Below are positions 1 through 13,100 of a stretch of 64,000 nucleotides of DNA, piece after piece. The notes under the pieces are model-generated. The model saw nothing but the letters and a program-made list of their open reading frames with translations. It made no database searches and was not told where the DNA came from. The position numbers were made by a program, and so were the translations under genes. How positions within the stretch are numbered: position 1 is the stretch's first letter; every line of letters starts with the position of its first letter. Origin of the DNA: Leptasterias polaris (taxonomy: Eukaryota; Echinodermata; Asteroidea; Forcipulatida; Asteriidae); assembly GCA_037783415.1 (NCBI GenBank), contig JAZGTN010000025.1, forward strand, positions 1,550,001 to 1,614,000, in the 5' to 3' direction.

Positions 1-1197
1 ACTTTGCCTGCCAGGCTATTTCCACATAACCAACACCGCCTGAAAAAAAGTTAAATAAAGTAAAGCAGTTATATGACTTAAATAATGGTACAGTCAATAG
101 GTGATGGGAATTCTGCCTTCGATGATACAGTCAGAGTATGTCAAGATGTTAGGCTAGATATAGGGCCTTTGCAGATTTGTCCTTTGAAAAAGTATATGTA
201 GAATAACTAGCATTGGGAGACTTTTGGAAATCTCTGCCACTAGAGGGCAGCAGACCTACCAGGTAAAGTTGTTTGGCTGTTACACTACTATAAATGTGTT
301 AGGCTTTCGGATGGCGGGAGAAAAGGAAATAAACAACTATGTTGTCTGGCAGTGTTGTCAGTGTATGTTCCGTCTCTAAAAATGCTTATAGTAAATCATG
401 TCACATGCAGATTGGCCTCCTAGATCGGCCCTTGTCGTTTGTGACTGTACGGATTGCAATGCTAGTGCTACTCGCCACACCACTTTTTGTTCCAGAACAG
501 TTTGGTATTGTGTTATTGAATCTAAAATAACTTAAAAGAAAAAAACAACACGCAAAACACGAAGTATTTGTTGACGAGTGCTGTCGGTGACCGTCACTCC
601 CATGCTTTTCCTATTCCTAAAATTTTGACTTTACCTGGTGACGAGCGCCCTCTCTTGGTGATTAGCTTAAAGTCTCCCATTGCAGTTAGGAAATGTTTAA
701 CGTTTCGTCAAAGGTATAATTATCCTCCCCTTCCCCAATAAAAAAACCTATGCAGAAAATTGAATACATGTAAAGATTTTTGACTTTAAACACCTCACAT
801 TAAGTGATAATTTAACCAGATATTGCAGGGTGTTTTAATTCTACAAATACAGTCAACTCTTGTTAAAACAAGATCACAAGGCCAAATTACCTCTATATAA
901 CAGGAACGTTGTTATAAGAGGACAGCAAAACAAAGAAACAGAAATGAGAGTCCGGACTTCAGAATGTACTCTTTATAAGTAAAGGTCTTAAAAACAGTGC
1001 TGTATTTGTAGAAAAAAATCGATGTACTTTAAATTATATATGAAATAAAGAGAAAACTGAATTCAAGTGCTGCCAAATCTTCTTGATCGTTTTTGTTTGC
1101 CATAGTGCTCACCGGTAAACAGCTTTATGGAATTTGGCCCAGGCCTAAAGATCTGTAATTTGTAACCCATCCTAAAATTTAACTTGGATAAACTTAC
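1..1197. other. Left flank of ANKZF1; no exon recognised
   Basis: ANKZF1 leaves its thirteenth exon on a good donor with two bases of a codon pending, so at least one more exon should follow on the minus strand. The family ends in a Cys/His zinc-finger-like segment, but I could not find a matching acceptor plus cysteine-rich reading frame here. The last exon therefore probably lies left of the window. The rest is AT-rich sequence with no recognised gene. Confidence 0.4.
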
Positions 1198-4100
1198 TGA
1201 ATATTAGTGAGTGTGGTTGTTTCTGTGGAGCTCTGAGATGTAAGCTGAGCGTTGAGTCGTCTTTCGGCAGCGATAGCTCTCTTCTCTCGATCAGTCAGAG
1301 AAGCAAACCGCCTCCTCTCTTCCTCCTCCACATCTCGCTTCCTCTGCTCCTCCTCTTGCTGCTTAAGTTCTTGTTTCTGCTCCTTTGGTAGAAAGAGTAA
1401 AGAATGTATCTTTGTGTCAGTGCACAATGTCTCAATTTTGCAAAAACGCTGTATGCTCCGTGCAAAACGTATCTCTGCACTTATTTGTGTTGTGTGTACA
1501 TCCAAGCTATTTTAAGCGAGAAACGCATTTTGACAATTTCAAACTACATGTACATGTAACATACATGCTACTTTAGGAGACAGTATCACCATGTGATAGG
1601 TCAAGGTCACTGGTGAGTTATATCTAAATGGTTTCCGGACCATAAACTCCAGTTAGAAGTGACATTTGTACTTATAACTTGGGTGGTAGTTGCCCTTTGG
1701 GAAACAAAATTTTGAATTATTTAAGTAAGGATTGTTGTGTGGGTGAAAAGACTAAAGCCAAAGTCATGGTGACTTTGATCTTTTCGCCCCCAAAATAATC
1801 TCAACTTTACATTCCCCAAAGGCGATCCCCCTCCCAAGTTACAAGTCAAAATGTCACTTCTAATTCGAGTAACAGTCTGGAAACGAAAGTGCCCAGCCAT
1901 CCGGACGGGTGCCATTGTCAAGGAAAATACCCCTTCAGCCTATGGGGCTAAGTAGTAAAAGTCACCTTTTCCCTGATCCTCTTGTTCTTCTTCTGTAACT
2001 TCCTCTTCTCTGCGGCCTTTGCTGCTCTCAGTTCCTCAAGGTCAGAGGTCAGTGGACTTGGAATCTGCAGAGCGGAAGAATTGTAGACTTATGGATCACA
2101 AGGTGGCAGCAGACTTACTTGGTACAATCAATTGTCCTAAAAAATGTGTGCATACCCAGAATTGTATAAAAATGGAAGTTCACCCGGTATGTCTGCTGCC
2201 CTCTATAGTCTCAAAGTCTACCATTAAGCTCATCATTCAGTTAAACCCCTGACAAACCGGTGTCACGTCCTAAGTGTTCCGGCGTCCTAAGTGTTCCGGC
2301 GTACTGAGTGTTCAAGGTGACGTAGCCAGTCATTTCAGTAGTCGTGGTCTCCTTCCCGTGCTCTTAAATTGTGAGACAATGTTTTTTTGATTGTGAACGG
2401 AAGACCCTCTTCTCCCCCTCTGTCAACCCTTCCATATACTTGTTATATAAATGTTATTATTTTGGTCATCTGGAACGGTTAGTACGCAGGAATGCTTAGT
2501 ACGCAGGAATGCTCAGTGCGCGACAGGAACAAACTTCCTCAAATTTTACAGCAAAATACAAAAAATTATTTAAACTGCCTTCTTTGAAATCATCTTCACA
2601 TCATGTGGTACCAAAACAAATTTAGTCAGGAAGAACAAGTAGGAAAAATACAAAAAACATCTTTTAAAAACAGTCTTTAAATAAAATGCTCAGTACCTGT
2701 GATTTCTCGTAGTCGTACTTCTCGGGATGAGCGGCCATGAATCTTCTGAACTCCTTCCTGATCTCCTTATTACTGCACAGAACATAAGGAGGCTGGCCCT
2801 TCTTGTTCCTGAGATGAATTAAAAATGCAGAATTAATGGCCACTCGTTTGAAAGTTTTCCAGCTTAGACCATGTATTGACAGCTTCGATGGATAACACAA
2901 AGTTTTTTGACAGATAACACACAAAAATAAAACAGTGTTTGATAGTTTTCCAATAAACGTCACTTACTTTATGGCTGGATCAGCTCCGATGTCCAACAAA
3001 TTCCACACCATCATTGCCTGCTCTGCTACAGAAGCCACATGTAACAGAGTCCCGCCTGCCTCATCCACGGGACAATTGACAATGGCTGCTGTATCCTTCA
3101 GATCCATCATGCCTTGCTCTTTACCCATCATGCCTTGCTCTTTACCCATCATGCCTTGCTCTTTACCCATCATACACTGCTCAGTTGTGCATTCCGGAAG
3201 GCTTATATTTTTGAGAGCAACATCCTGAGTTGGCTTTCTTACAACATCCTCATCAGAGTGGATGATGGAACTCTCAAGCCCCGCCATTGATACTTGTTTG
3301 TCTTGGGACGCTACCCCTAACGAGGTATCTAAATCTGCATCCCCAATGCCGCCCTTTTCCTCTCTGGCGTCAATAGTCACTGGAGTCTCCTCTGATTGCT
3401 TCTCGGCTCCATCAGAGATGGTCTCATCAACTCTGAGTGTCATCAACAAAGCTTGGAGACTGTCCCAATCTCCTTGTCTGCACGCTTCACACAGTGCCTC
3501 CATTTTACCATTGGGTTTGCCTTGTTGGATAAATAGAAAGATTGGCAATTGACCATAGTTTGACTGCGTGGAGCACTTCCAACAGGGAATTTCCCTGCAT
3601 CACAATTACATTTTGACCTTATTTTGACTGCCTGTATGTTGTGTTTTTGTATCAATGGCCAAGTAAATAATAATAACAATGAAAAAACCCAGTTTGTTTG
3701 ACTTATTTTGCATCATGTAAATTTCCTGGCTACTGAAATTACCAAAGACATCAGAAATATAAATTTTCTAACTAGTTTAACTTTGTTTGTTGAAAATTGT
3801 CACTATAAATGACAAATTCAAACATAAAACTTATTCAGAAGAAAACATTTCAAACACCAGTCTGACTGACGGTAAACCATAGAATTGGTTCGAAATATTT
3901 AGACAGTTTAAAGGCACTGGACACTATTGGTAATTACTCAAAATAATTGTTAGCATAAAAACTTACTTGGTAACGAGCAATGGAGAGCTGTTGATAGTAT
4001 AAAACATTGTGAGAAACGACTCCCTCTGAAGCAACGTTGTTTTTGAGAAAAAGGTAATTTCTCACTCAAATAATAAAAGACTTCAGTGAAGCCTTTTATT

Positions 4101-7100
4101 ATAGGCATCTGAAAGCACACAAATTTGTGCAACAAGGGTGTTTTTTCATTCATTATTCTCTTGCAACTTCGATGACCAATTGAGTCCAAATTTTCTCAGA
4201 TTTGTTATTTTATGCATATGTTGGGATACACCAAGTGAGAATACTGGTCTTTGACAATTACCAAAGGTGTCCAGTGCCTTTAAGTTGTTTTTCGAAATGT
4301 ATTAAAAAAGTCACAGTCAGAAAGTTTGTCCAGCCTCTTAAAGGTATGGCATTGTCTTGGTGTGTCATGGCAGAGCGGTGTAGTGCATCGGACTCAAGTT
4401 CTGATAGCTGACTCATCAGAGTGTGGGTTCAATTCCCAGTCATGACACTTATGACCTTGAGAGAGGCACTTAACCATAATTGCTTCTTCTAACCCATGTA
4501 TATAAATGGGAACCTGAGAGGGCTGAGACAGTATTGTGTTGGATAAACCCCTTAGCGCATAAGCTTGGGGTTGTATAGTCTTGGTGAAAAACCTTCTCGT
4601 GTTGATTTGTCACAATTTTCCCCACAAGAGGGCGCTTTCATCCACCAACCGCTCTCACAACACGAACCACTCCAAGAGAAGGTCTTGGGAAACTCTCCAT
4701 CATCGCTACCGAAACTGGTAGCAATCCACTGCGCATGTGTCAGTTTGATGATGACTATATATAGCTATAAATAATATATTACGGCGCCCGCGGATGAACA
4801 ATTCCGAGTGTTGTGAGAGCGGTTGGTGGATGATAGCGCCCTCTTGTGGGGATTCTTTTTACAAGTCTACACGAGAAGGTCTTTCACCAAGACTAGGGGT
4901 TGTATGGACCCAGGGAGTTGAGAACGTTTGAGGAATGGTCTAAAGTATGCCTGATGAACAGGGATAATAATGTTGTAAAGCGCCTTGATCTAGCTACTAG
5001 GATATGTTCGCTATAAAAGAACCAATTATTAACTCTCACCATCACCGGTTTCCTGTTTCTTTTTCGGCTTCTTTTTCTTCTTCGTCCTTTTCGGTTTTTT
5101 AACGCTGGTCTCAAATTCCTGAAGGTCTAGGGTGGATATCTCTTCCTCCACCATCACCAACTCTAGATCATCTTCACTGTCCACTACATTCTCAGGTGGA
5201 TTCTCTAATAAGAGACAATAACGAGAGAACTAAACTTCTAGTAGACGCCATCTTATTTTTCTCTTATTTAAAGGGAAGGTATACGTTTGGTCATCACTCT
5301 TAAAATTAATGGCACTAAAAACATATTGTTTAGAAGCCAACAGCAGCTTTCGATAGTATAAAGCATTTTGAGAAACATTTCACTTCGAAGAAATGTGCTT
5401 ATGTAAAAAGATATCAGTTTTTATGTTTCCAAATTTGAATCTGAGAAGCGTTTTTTGTCAGAAACATTTCTCAGATTGTGTATTCCTTTTAGTGATTGTT
5501 CTTCCTGTGTGGACATATTCGCTCCGAATTTTTGGCGATATCTCAAAAACGCGACCACCTTTTGAAATGAAATTTGTACAGGTTAGTTTTTTAATGATGT
5601 ATATAAATACATTTGTTAGGATTAAAAACAATTGACGATTCCAAAAACCAAAGGTGAACTTTTCCTTTAAATTGAAGGCCCTTTTTGAAACCACGGCTTC
5701 AGCTTCAGCTAAGCTTAGGCTCATTGGCCTGTTTGAAAACCCTGAACCAAAAGCGCACATTTTAACATAAATAATAGCACTTCGCACGAATGACGTTACT
5801 TTTGCTCAAAATACCTGTACGGCAGACAAACATTCCACCACATAGCTCTGACACGGTCACCGAATTGGCGCGCCAGACTGCATTAGTACAGTCAGTACAC
5901 AGAAGCATAAAGCTTGGACATGTACGCGCACATACCAGGGATGTGATAGGCAGTTGAAAAAAAACCTGAACTCTGAGCGCAAAGCGCGAAAGCATGCGAG
6001 CTCGAAAACTTGCAAGCATGAAGCCCAATAATAACATTTATCTCTGGTTTTTAAAGCCCTACTCTGCAATCTGGGGCGTTATATATGGTTTTGTTTTTAT
6101 TTATTAATGAATTTGTTCCTAAAAAAAAAAAAAAATTAAATAGGGGGGGGGGGGGCAAAAAAAACCGGATTTCTTTTTTTATGGAGGGCAAAAAAAATCG
6201 TCATTCCGGTTAAAAACGGAGAAATCACATCCCTGACAAACATTAGCGAACTTTGAGGCGTTGTCTGATATGCGGGTACTGAGCTTCTATCTTTAGCGTT
6301 AGTGCAAAGTGCTATTATCGGAGCCTAAGCCGCAGCTAAAGCCGAAACTGTGGTTTAAAAAAACAAAAATGAGAATGGAAGGAAAAAACAGTCTGCCCTC
6401 CTTTTGATATTATTCAAAAAAGTAATCTTTATCCTAAGTGTATACTGGGAGCAAGACTGTGGTATGATGAAGGACTGTATAAATAATTGTAAGAAACTGC
6501 AGCAATTCCCCCCTTGCCCTTCCTATAGTTCCTTCCAGTGAATCCAGCACTTTGCACAAAGTTTTACCATCACATGTATGAGAAATATTTACAATGCAAG
6601 ATTTACATTATCATTTACATAAAATAATATTAACTTAAAGGCACTGAACATGTTTAGTAATTATCAAAGACCAGTATTGTCACTCAGTGTATCCCAACAT
6701 ATGCATAAAATAACAAACCTGTGAAAATTTGGGCTGAATCGGTCATCGAAGTTGCAAGAAAATAAAGAAAGAAAAAACACCCTTGTTGCACAATGTTGTG
6801 TGCTTTCAGATGCTAATAAAAGGCGTCATGCATGAAGTCTTTTATTATTTTAGTGAGAAGTTACCTCTTTCTCAAAAACTACGTTACTTCAGAGGGAGTG
6901 GTTTCTCACAATGTTTTATACTATCAACAGCTCTCCGTTGCTGGTTACCAAGTAAGTTTTTATGCTAATATATATTTTCAGTAATTACCAAACGTGTTCA
7001 GTGCCTTTAAATAATATTTAAAATAATTGTAAATTATATTTAAATTATATATAAAATACAGTTAAATTATTTTTCATATTGCATCTTAACCTTACATAAA

Positions 7101-10100
7101 AGAATACTAACTTAAAATAATAAATTATATGTAAAATACAGGTAAACTATATTTCATATAGATAGGTTGCAGTATGACGTAAATCGGCCATCTTTACGGG
7201 CAGTTTGGAACACACAGTCATGCGTTTCGCGTGAGAACGGCGTGCAACACGCGCACATTTCACAAAACTCACTGCACGATTGGTCAGTGAACAACGCGGC
7301 TGCGTTAATAATTAGAGCGCTTGACGCGCCTGCATGCCAAAATGCAGTTTGCCCGTAAAGATGGCGTCTACTGGGAACTATCTATTGCATCTTTACCTTT
7401 CCTGAGTGATGATGGTTCCAGAACTTCATTTACCATCTCCAATTTTTCATCTTTGTTTACGGTCACCATCGTAGTATTCTTTGGCTGGCTGGTCTTAGGT
7501 GCATATCTCTCCATAATCCTCTTCTCAGCTTCAATTGCATCTCCTGAATATTCAAAAATCAATCATGAATATTGAAATTTATGCATGGGTCATCATTTTG
7601 AATCAGAGTAACGCTTTGACAATTGACTGTGTTTTTGATGACAATGTTGGTGGTGGATGTAAAAACTAAAAAAAACAGACACTCAAACATGCATCAAAGA
7701 GGGCAAGGGGTTTACCTCTGATGTTTCCAGTTATTAGCAAGTACCCTTGTTGGCAGGGCCCAATTTCATAGAGCTGCTTAAGCACAAAAAGTAGCTAAGC
7801 ACAACAAAATTACGCCAATGGTTACCAGCCAAAATAGCATGTCATGTACAATCTGTGACTGGTATTCTGCTTTCTTTTGCTTAGCAGAAACTTTTTAAGC
7901 ACTTTCTGCTTAAGCAGCTCCATGAAATTTTGCCCAGGTTTCATCAAGCTTTCAAGCAGGAGTGACTTATGCGGAGTTTGAATCAACAACTTCAGAGGCG
8001 GCTGTGGCTATTGGCTATGACAATGTGGAAGACTAGGACTTTTCAGCATTTCAGCCATAGCCGCTCCCAAAGCCATTAGTTTAGCACGGTCTAAGTGTGC
8101 CTTGGGGATCCTTGTTTGCAACCAGCAGTATGTTATGATGTAATTACAAACTCTGTCTGCTGTATACTTTGATTGCACCTACCGTAGCATTCAACAGTTG
8201 TGAGTAGTGTGTGCACTCTTCGGATCTCCTTGAATGTTGGTCGTCTAGTGGCGAAAGGTATGGTGCCGATTCGTTCATCTTTGTTGTCGAGCGGAGGGTT
8301 CTTCCCCCCAAAGAACACCTTCTTGTTGTAGCTGGGCGCCCTCAAGAAGATACGATGACAGGATTCGATGGAGTCAGCCCAACTCGCGAAGAGTGTGTGA
8401 ATATCTTCCACAAGAGCTGCTTCGTTATAACGACGTAAGGATGCCCCTGCTGACCTAGTTCAAAGATTTATTTTCAGAGTTGTCAAAATTAAACAAATAA
8501 AGAAGTCTAGGAAGAGAACTGTTTGGGAAAAGAACTGTTCGAAAAATAACTGTCTGGGAATAGAACTACTTGGGTAAGAACTGTCGGGAAAGGACTGTCA
8601 GTAAAAAGAACTGTTGGGAAAAGAACTGTCTGGAAAAGAACTGTCTGGGAAAAGAACTGTAGGGAAAAGAACTGTAGGGAAAAGAACTGTAGGGAAAAGA
8701 ACTGTAGGGAAAAGAACTGTCTGGGAAAAGAACTGTAGGGAAAAGAACTGTCTGGGAAAAGAACTGTAGGGAAAAGTATCTTATCCTACCAAGAATATAA
8801 TGTTAAAACTGAAATGTAAATGGGTTTTTTTCTTGGAGATTGCATGGAACTGGTTGCTGGTAAATTCCCTTGTGTGACACATAGCCCTTGTCAAAAATAT
8901 ATTGGTACATTCAAACTGGTGCTCACTTTGGCTGGTTACCCCCCTGCTGTGAATCTCGCATTCCTTGCGCAGTTCCTCTTTTCGCTCGGACTGTGTAGCG
9001 ATGAAACGACTTGTGGGATACAATCTCCTTCCTAACGAAAAACAAAATGAAAGTAGGGTACAGACAGTTGTAAGAAGGAATGGAGCTCTTTGAGCCATAC
9101 ATAACAAATTTAAGACACTTGCTATTGCTATCATATATTAAGACACTTGCTATTATATCTATGTATCAGTTCTTATACAGCACTTTATCACACCTGATAG
9201 ATGTCTCAAAGCAATCGTTACTTTTCAGGAAGGTATGCAGAGCTATGTTTAAACTATAACCCATTTATGTAGCACAGTACTGATGTTGTACCTTGTAAGT
9301 TTACAAGGTGATGCGGTGCATCCTGTAACCAACTATACCAACAACACAGGGGCAAGGCCCTTTTCTTAACAATAAGTGTACTGGGTTCTTATACATGCAT
9401 TACAAAACACCTGGGACCAACGCCATAATGAACCATGTGGTGGACGAAGCAAATATGGTTTAAGTGTCTTGCTCAGGGACACACAAGTGCCATGACCGAA
9501 CCGAAACTCATATTCTGACCAACACCAGAACTTGAGTCCAGTTCACTAGACCGCTCGGCCACAACACTTACATTGTTAGGCCTAATTGCAAAGCTTTCCA
9601 CTTGACTGTTTTTGTTACACCAGTACACCTGTTTATGTGTGTTGTGTTATCATTTGGTCTTCTTTGAGAAAGACTCTGCTAGGGTCGAAGCGTCAGGCCA
9701 TTAACTAAATTTTTGCATCTGATTACAAAATAACACAACCAGAATGTTTTACTAGCTCTCTTCCTCTTACCCGTCGAAAACTGCACCTGCAAAATGGCCG
9801 CCGCCGATCATAAGAATCAGCCATTTCATCCTTGTAGGTACCTGCATTGCCATGGCAACAAGTTCTTGCTGAGTTGCTGGTGCATTCTACAGAGAAATAC
9901 ATATTACGGCAGAAATTATTAAAACAAACAAAATATGTTTTCAACAGAAACAATTTATTAGGTCAGGGTAAGTGACTTCCAAGACCCCACAGAGTTGGAC
10001 ATGTAATTTGAATTTCTCTGGAATAAGAGTTTCAAATTTGTGTTTTTTTGTTACTTACTGAACAACGGGAAAAGTAAAATTTGACCTTTTTTGTGAACTT

Positions 10101-13100
10101 TTTTCCCATGTTGCATTGAGAAAAATAGAATCTCCAAGGGGTAAACTATTGGTGGCGCTATGATGTGAATCAGCACAGAAGCGTATATTGTTTCAAGAAG
10201 CCATCTTCGATCAAAAAACGCATGTGCCGACACAGGGTGCCAGATCAGACTGCACATTGGACTGTGCTACATGTGACCAAAGAAAACTGGTTCCTCCATG
10301 TCCCAAATCTCTCCATAGACAGTAAAATTGTACTTACCTTCTTTCCATACAAGATACAACGATGCACAGATACCAGCTTTCCATCGCCACTTCTGAAGAA
10401 CACTTTGGGATGCCTGCGACCTCTGACATTATAAGAACTTGTTACCCGTCTACTCTTATTTGATTGATTTGATGCTTGACGAGAGTGGAAGCCAGATATG
10501 TCTAAGGAGGGGGAATGTTCCCTCTCGTCATCGCTGTCACTATCCGTTGAGGAATCACTCCCTGAAATACTTGAGACATCTCCTGCAGTCAAAAAAATGA
10601 CGATTACTGACTCTGTAGGGTTTCTAGGCATTGCATGTCGAGGTATCATTGTTTATTTAGTATGTGGCAATACCAAATCTACTTTTCTATGTAGATTTGT
10701 TCTTAGAGAACTTGTCTTGCTATATTTTATTCTACTACTGCGGAATAGATTTTAGAATTCAAGAGACTACTTAGTTTTTAAAAAGAAGTTTCGACCTTAT
10801 CAAATACTACCTGGGGGGGGGGGGGGGGGGCAGGGGGGGGGAAAGAGGTAAGGAATCAGCCAGGACTACCACTTTCGCTTAATGGATCGAGGGGACTTCT
10901 CATTATTAACTTCACTGTAGCGAGGTGAGTTCTTTATCAGTCTTAATGCTTCGACTAGCCTGCTCTAGTCATCGTCAGGAGACTGAAAAGGGTTTGGGAT
11001 GCTGGTGTCTTTATAGGGATTAAGAGGTTTCAGTGTAGAGACAGCACTGCTCTGATTGGTTCTTCTGAAAGGAGAACTGTGATTACTTGTTCTGTATTCT
11101 ATATGAACACAAACAGCAGGCCTGGAATTACATCTCTGATGTCCCCTGGTCTTGGTCGTGGTGCCCCTTCAAAAATGACTTGGAAAAGCTAGATTCAGAA
11201 TTCAACAAGTGATTTTCTTTCTGGGACAATGCATTAAATATTTGTTTTATATAACTCACACAAAGAGTCTTGTCATTTAATTTTTTTTTACAATAAACAT
11301 AAAATAGACACAACCATGCACTGACGGGCGGGGAACGATTATTTTGGAATCGACGCTCAGAAGCATCCAAAGCGTTTTATAATTATCCGTCGAAGACTCC
11401 TAAGCTTGGAGCATTGCGGCAGTATACATGGCAAAATATGGATGACACGAGACATATGTTCCACCAAATCAAATGACAAGGATCTGAGTGTGCGTTACAT
11501 AAAAGGTAATAATGTACCTGATATTTTTTCAAAATTGTCTTCTGTTACTGGCTCAGCCCTCATTATTTTCTGCTTCAAGTTGAACCGATGCCAGTCCAGC
11601 TTGTAGTGGTCAATCTGCACGGGAAAGGAAACAACATTCCACACTCATTTGCCTGGATTCTCATTATTGTAGGGGCTTTTTGCCCAATTCCATAGAGCTG
11701 CTTAAGCACAACAATTTGCTAAGCACAAAACTCATCATTTGACAAAACACGTCTCCATAACCCCCAAACTAAGTCGCGTACTGGAGATCGTGCCTTTCAA
11801 GCCGCTGCTCCCCGGCTGTGGAATTCCCTTCCCCATAACATCCGGGAAGCTAACACACTTCAGCTCTTCAAAAATAGACCCAAAACCCATTTTTTTGTTT
11901 AATCATGCCACATGTTATTTTGCTTGTATAGTTTTTTGTATCTGTATCAATGCATTGTTTGTTTGTATATAAAAAAAAAAAAATCAGCTTTTGTAAAGCG
12001 CTCCGATCTTTGTGGGGCGCTATAAAAATGCCTATATGTATGTACGTATGTATGTAATTGAGCTTACCAGAAGTGCTTACCAGAAAACGTTTACCATCCA
12101 AACTACAATGTTTTTGTACCGTTTGCAACTGGTATCCTGCTTTTTTTTGCTCGGCAGAAAATTGCTAAGCACAATTGTCTGCTTTTATAACAGCTATATG
12201 AAATGGTTCCAGGTCACTTCTCCTTTGCAAAAAAGTACTTCAATTAACCAAACAGAATATCTACGATAACATTTTTGCATTTTTTTATACATGTTACCAT
12301 CTCTGTAACTTTAGTTTTACCTGCAGCTGTCTGGATGTAAACAAATAATTGCACAAGGAACACACCATCTTTGTTGACACAGTATACACTTCAGTTTCTA
12401 TGAAAGAAAAACAAAAATTACTTCAGTTAAAATAAGTAATGTAACAAAGTAAACTAAAACTATAAAGCAAAAACTATGGAATTTCAGGCAAAAATCTTTA
12501 TATCATGTAAGTTATGTGTAAATCTTTGAACATTTATATTTTCAATCTTACCAATGTTGTGCATACCATTTAAATGTCAGTACCAAATCTATCAAAACTT
12601 ATGGAAGAGAAAATGGAACTAGCTGTTGCAAACAGCTTTACAAACCAAAATGACCTATGGTAGAATTACACGAAAAAATGGTTAATGACCCTTGAACTAG
12701 CAGAGTCTTTCTCAAAATTGAAATTTATGGAAAAACATTCCAGAGTATATTATTATTAAGAATAGATCCCTTGTAACGCAAAATGCTGCAGGTACGCTGA
12801 TGTCACGCGCACATTTTACGCACAAAGAACAGCTGTCGTCCAATGATCTGCTTCCTTTTGCCTCTATGACTATGAGGGGGCTGTTTGAGAGTGTGATGTC
12901 ATATGCAAGAGGTTCCTGGTAAAAAAAGTGCAGTTGATCTACCTGGACTATCAGTTTTATTTTGCTGGTCATCATAGGGCATGTCGACGACCTCGTCAAT
13001 TTCTGTGTTCAGTTGGCAAGGTGACAATGTGATGCCTTTCATAAGAGATGTAGATACGTCAGGGTCATACAGGCGAAAGGTCGTGACCTTCTTAGTCTGT

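Noticed and set aside
1252..1515. Ser/Cys-rich plus-strand frame
   Set aside because: It is the antisense shadow of ANKZF1 exon 13, which carries the conserved p97-binding motif.
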